Source: Ignavibacteriaceae bacterium
GTDB lineage: Bacteria; Bacteroidota; Ignavibacteria; Ignavibacteriales; Ignavibacteriaceae
DNA length: 6,847 nt
NCBI GenBank assembly: GCA_019912505.1
Contig: JAIOIM010000831.1
Span: 1-6,847 of the forward strand
Direction: 5' to 3'
How positions within the stretch are numbered: position 1 is the first letter of the stretch; each line of letters starts with the position of its first letter. The position numbers and the translations under genes are program-made. Of the stretch, positions 5,781 through 6,847 are shown one piece after another. The notes below the pieces were generated by a model. That model had not been told where the DNA came from, ran no database searches, and saw nothing but the letters and a program-made list of their open reading frames with translations.

Positions 5781-6847
5781 TTACCTACTTCTATCATTTC
5801 CGCTGCTTCTCGATCCGCTGCTTGACCTTCCGGATGAAGAAGAACTTCTTTGAGAGGGAGCTGAACTTCTCGGAGGAGAGTAACTCCTCTGCGGGGTACT
5901 GTAACTTTTAGGTGCTCTTTCCGTACGTTTTGGTGGTGTGTAACTTGGAGATTTATTATTGCTTTTTCTTCTATCGTAAGTACCGCTTTTTTCATTCCGT
6001 TTATTTGGAGTACTTCTTTTTACATTAGGAGACTCGCGTCTATTTCTATCAGTAGTATTTTTTCTAATATCTTTTTTATTTTCATCAGTTCTAGTTCTGT
6101 TATCGCGCTTAACAGCATTTCTATCCTCCAAATTTTTAGAACGGGTATTTTTTCTCAAATCATTAATAATTTCATTGCGCGAGGTTCTGTCCGTGCGGTT
6201 AGTTATTCCTTCATTATCTCTATCGGTACGTACGCCGTTATTATCACGAGCAAGAGTTCTGCCCGAAGCATCTGTATTTCTGACGCCTGTTTTATTCAAC
6301 CCATCTCTTCCGCCGCCGCGTGTTACAATTCCACGACCACCGCCGCTTCCTCTCAGTCCGTCATTATTTCTTATTCTTATTCCGCTGTTTGTTCGGGTTT
6401 TATAAATGTTACCGTCATATCCCCAATTGCTTCCGTAATAACCGTAATTATAGCCGGGGTAATAACCCGCCCACCAATTATAATTATATGAATAATAAGG
6501 GGAATACCAGGGACTATAACACCAAGCCCAGCTATTAAACGGATCGTAGCAATATGAATCATAATAATATGAACCGAAATAAGCACCGATGCTTACCGAA
6601 GGATAGTAGCTCCAGAAATATCTTCTGTAGGATGGAAAGACAGGGTCGTAGTTATAATTATAATCTGTAACCTCCTGCTCATCATTTTCATAATAATAAT
6701 CGCTATCCGCATCGCTGTAATTTTCGGTTGTGTCGTATTCATTATCATATTCTGCGGGGCGTTCTCTCTCGTAAACTACTCTTTCTCTAACGGCTAACTG
6801 TGTATAACATCCGCCGAACAGAAAGATAGCTGCAAAGAGCATTAAAC
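5781..6847 (-). CDS. Large Tyr/Trp-rich lipoprotein with basic disordered tail, 5' end cut
   Basis: The frame is open to the right edge. An ATG at 6842 would give 353 residues, but its signal peptide would lack any basic n-region (MLFAAIFLFGGC), so the true start probably lies outside the window. FGGC is a lipobox; the Cys is residue 12 in this numbering. Three zones follow. Residues 29-66 hold 14 Asp/Glu and no Lys/Arg. Residues 71-145 hold 23 Tyr and 7 Trp with many Gly, Asn, Ser and Pro, plus C98 and C108. Residues 146-353 form a strongly basic low-complexity tail of Arg, Asn, Ser, Thr and Lys with GVRN (186-189), ending in Ser/Arg repeats. No known domain is visible. It is probably an anchored, largely disordered envelope protein, first of the visible genes in the operon with the smaller lipoprotein and the barrel. 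Confidence 0.75.
   Translation of the reverse strand, partial: LMLFAAIFLFGGCYTQLAVRERVVYERERPAEYDNEYDTTENYSDADSDYYYENDEQEVTDYNYNYDPVFPSYRRYFWSYYPSVSIGAYFGSYYYDSYCYDPFNSWAWCYSPWYSPYYSYNYNWWAGYYPGYNYGYYGSNWGYDGNIYKTRTNSGIRIRNNDGLRGSGGGRGIVTRGGGRDGLNKTGVRNTDASGRTLARDNNGVRTDRDNEGITNRTDRTSRNEIINDLRKNTRSKNLEDRNAVKRDNRTRTDENKKDIRKNTTDRNRRESPNVKRSTPNKRNEKSGTYDRRKSNNKSPSYTPPKRTERAPKSYSTPQRSYSPPRSSAPSQRSSSSSGRSSSGSRSSGNDRSR

Noticed and set aside
5675..5995. Minus-strand 106-codon frame spanning the junction of the two lipoprotein genes
   Set aside because: Out of frame with both lipoproteins, which have lipoboxes, signals and operon spacing. This frame crosses the first gene's stop and has no domain features.

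Overview
The window is an AT-rich stretch of a Gram-negative bacterium. A menaquinone-type isochorismate synthase, an outer-membrane beta-barrel of the OmpP1/FadL type, and Tyr/Asn-rich lipoproteins point to the Bacteroidetes/Chlorobi/Ignavibacteria (FCB) group. An Ignavibacteria-like member is my best guess, inferred from protein style only. No RNA genes, CRISPR arrays, transposases or integrase traces were found.

Left part (1-1940), minus strand: rsgA (ribosome-assembly GTPase) is followed after 74 bases by the N-terminal 292 codons of an isochorismate synthase gene (menF) that runs off the left edge. menF has its own good sigma70-type promoter in that gap. The rsgA reading frame has no ATG, GTG or TTG codon that would give a full OB fold. 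Its expected start position is an ATC behind a strong Shine-Dalgarno.

Middle (1941-3812): a 455-base stretch with no convincing gene leads to a plus-strand Crp/Fnr-family regulator. Convergent to it is a small four-helix membrane protein, driven by a near-consensus promoter. A perfect dyad, TGTCA-N6-TGACA, covers that promoter's -35 box. It has CRP-site geometry but differs at the position read by the two recognition-helix residues that are substituted in the neighbouring regulator. This suggests, without proving, that the regulator acts on this promoter.

Right part (3813-6847), minus strand: a compact three-gene operon reads leftward from beyond the right edge. It holds a large Tyr/Trp-rich lipoprotein with a basic Arg/Ser/Asn tail (5' end cut), a smaller lipoprotein of similar layout, and a 476-residue OmpP1/FadL-type barrel that closes the unit. 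Spacings are 5 bases and a TAATG stop/start overlap, and a strong intrinsic terminator follows. The two low-complexity lipoproteins coupled to the barrel are the best candidate here for an undescribed cell-envelope system.
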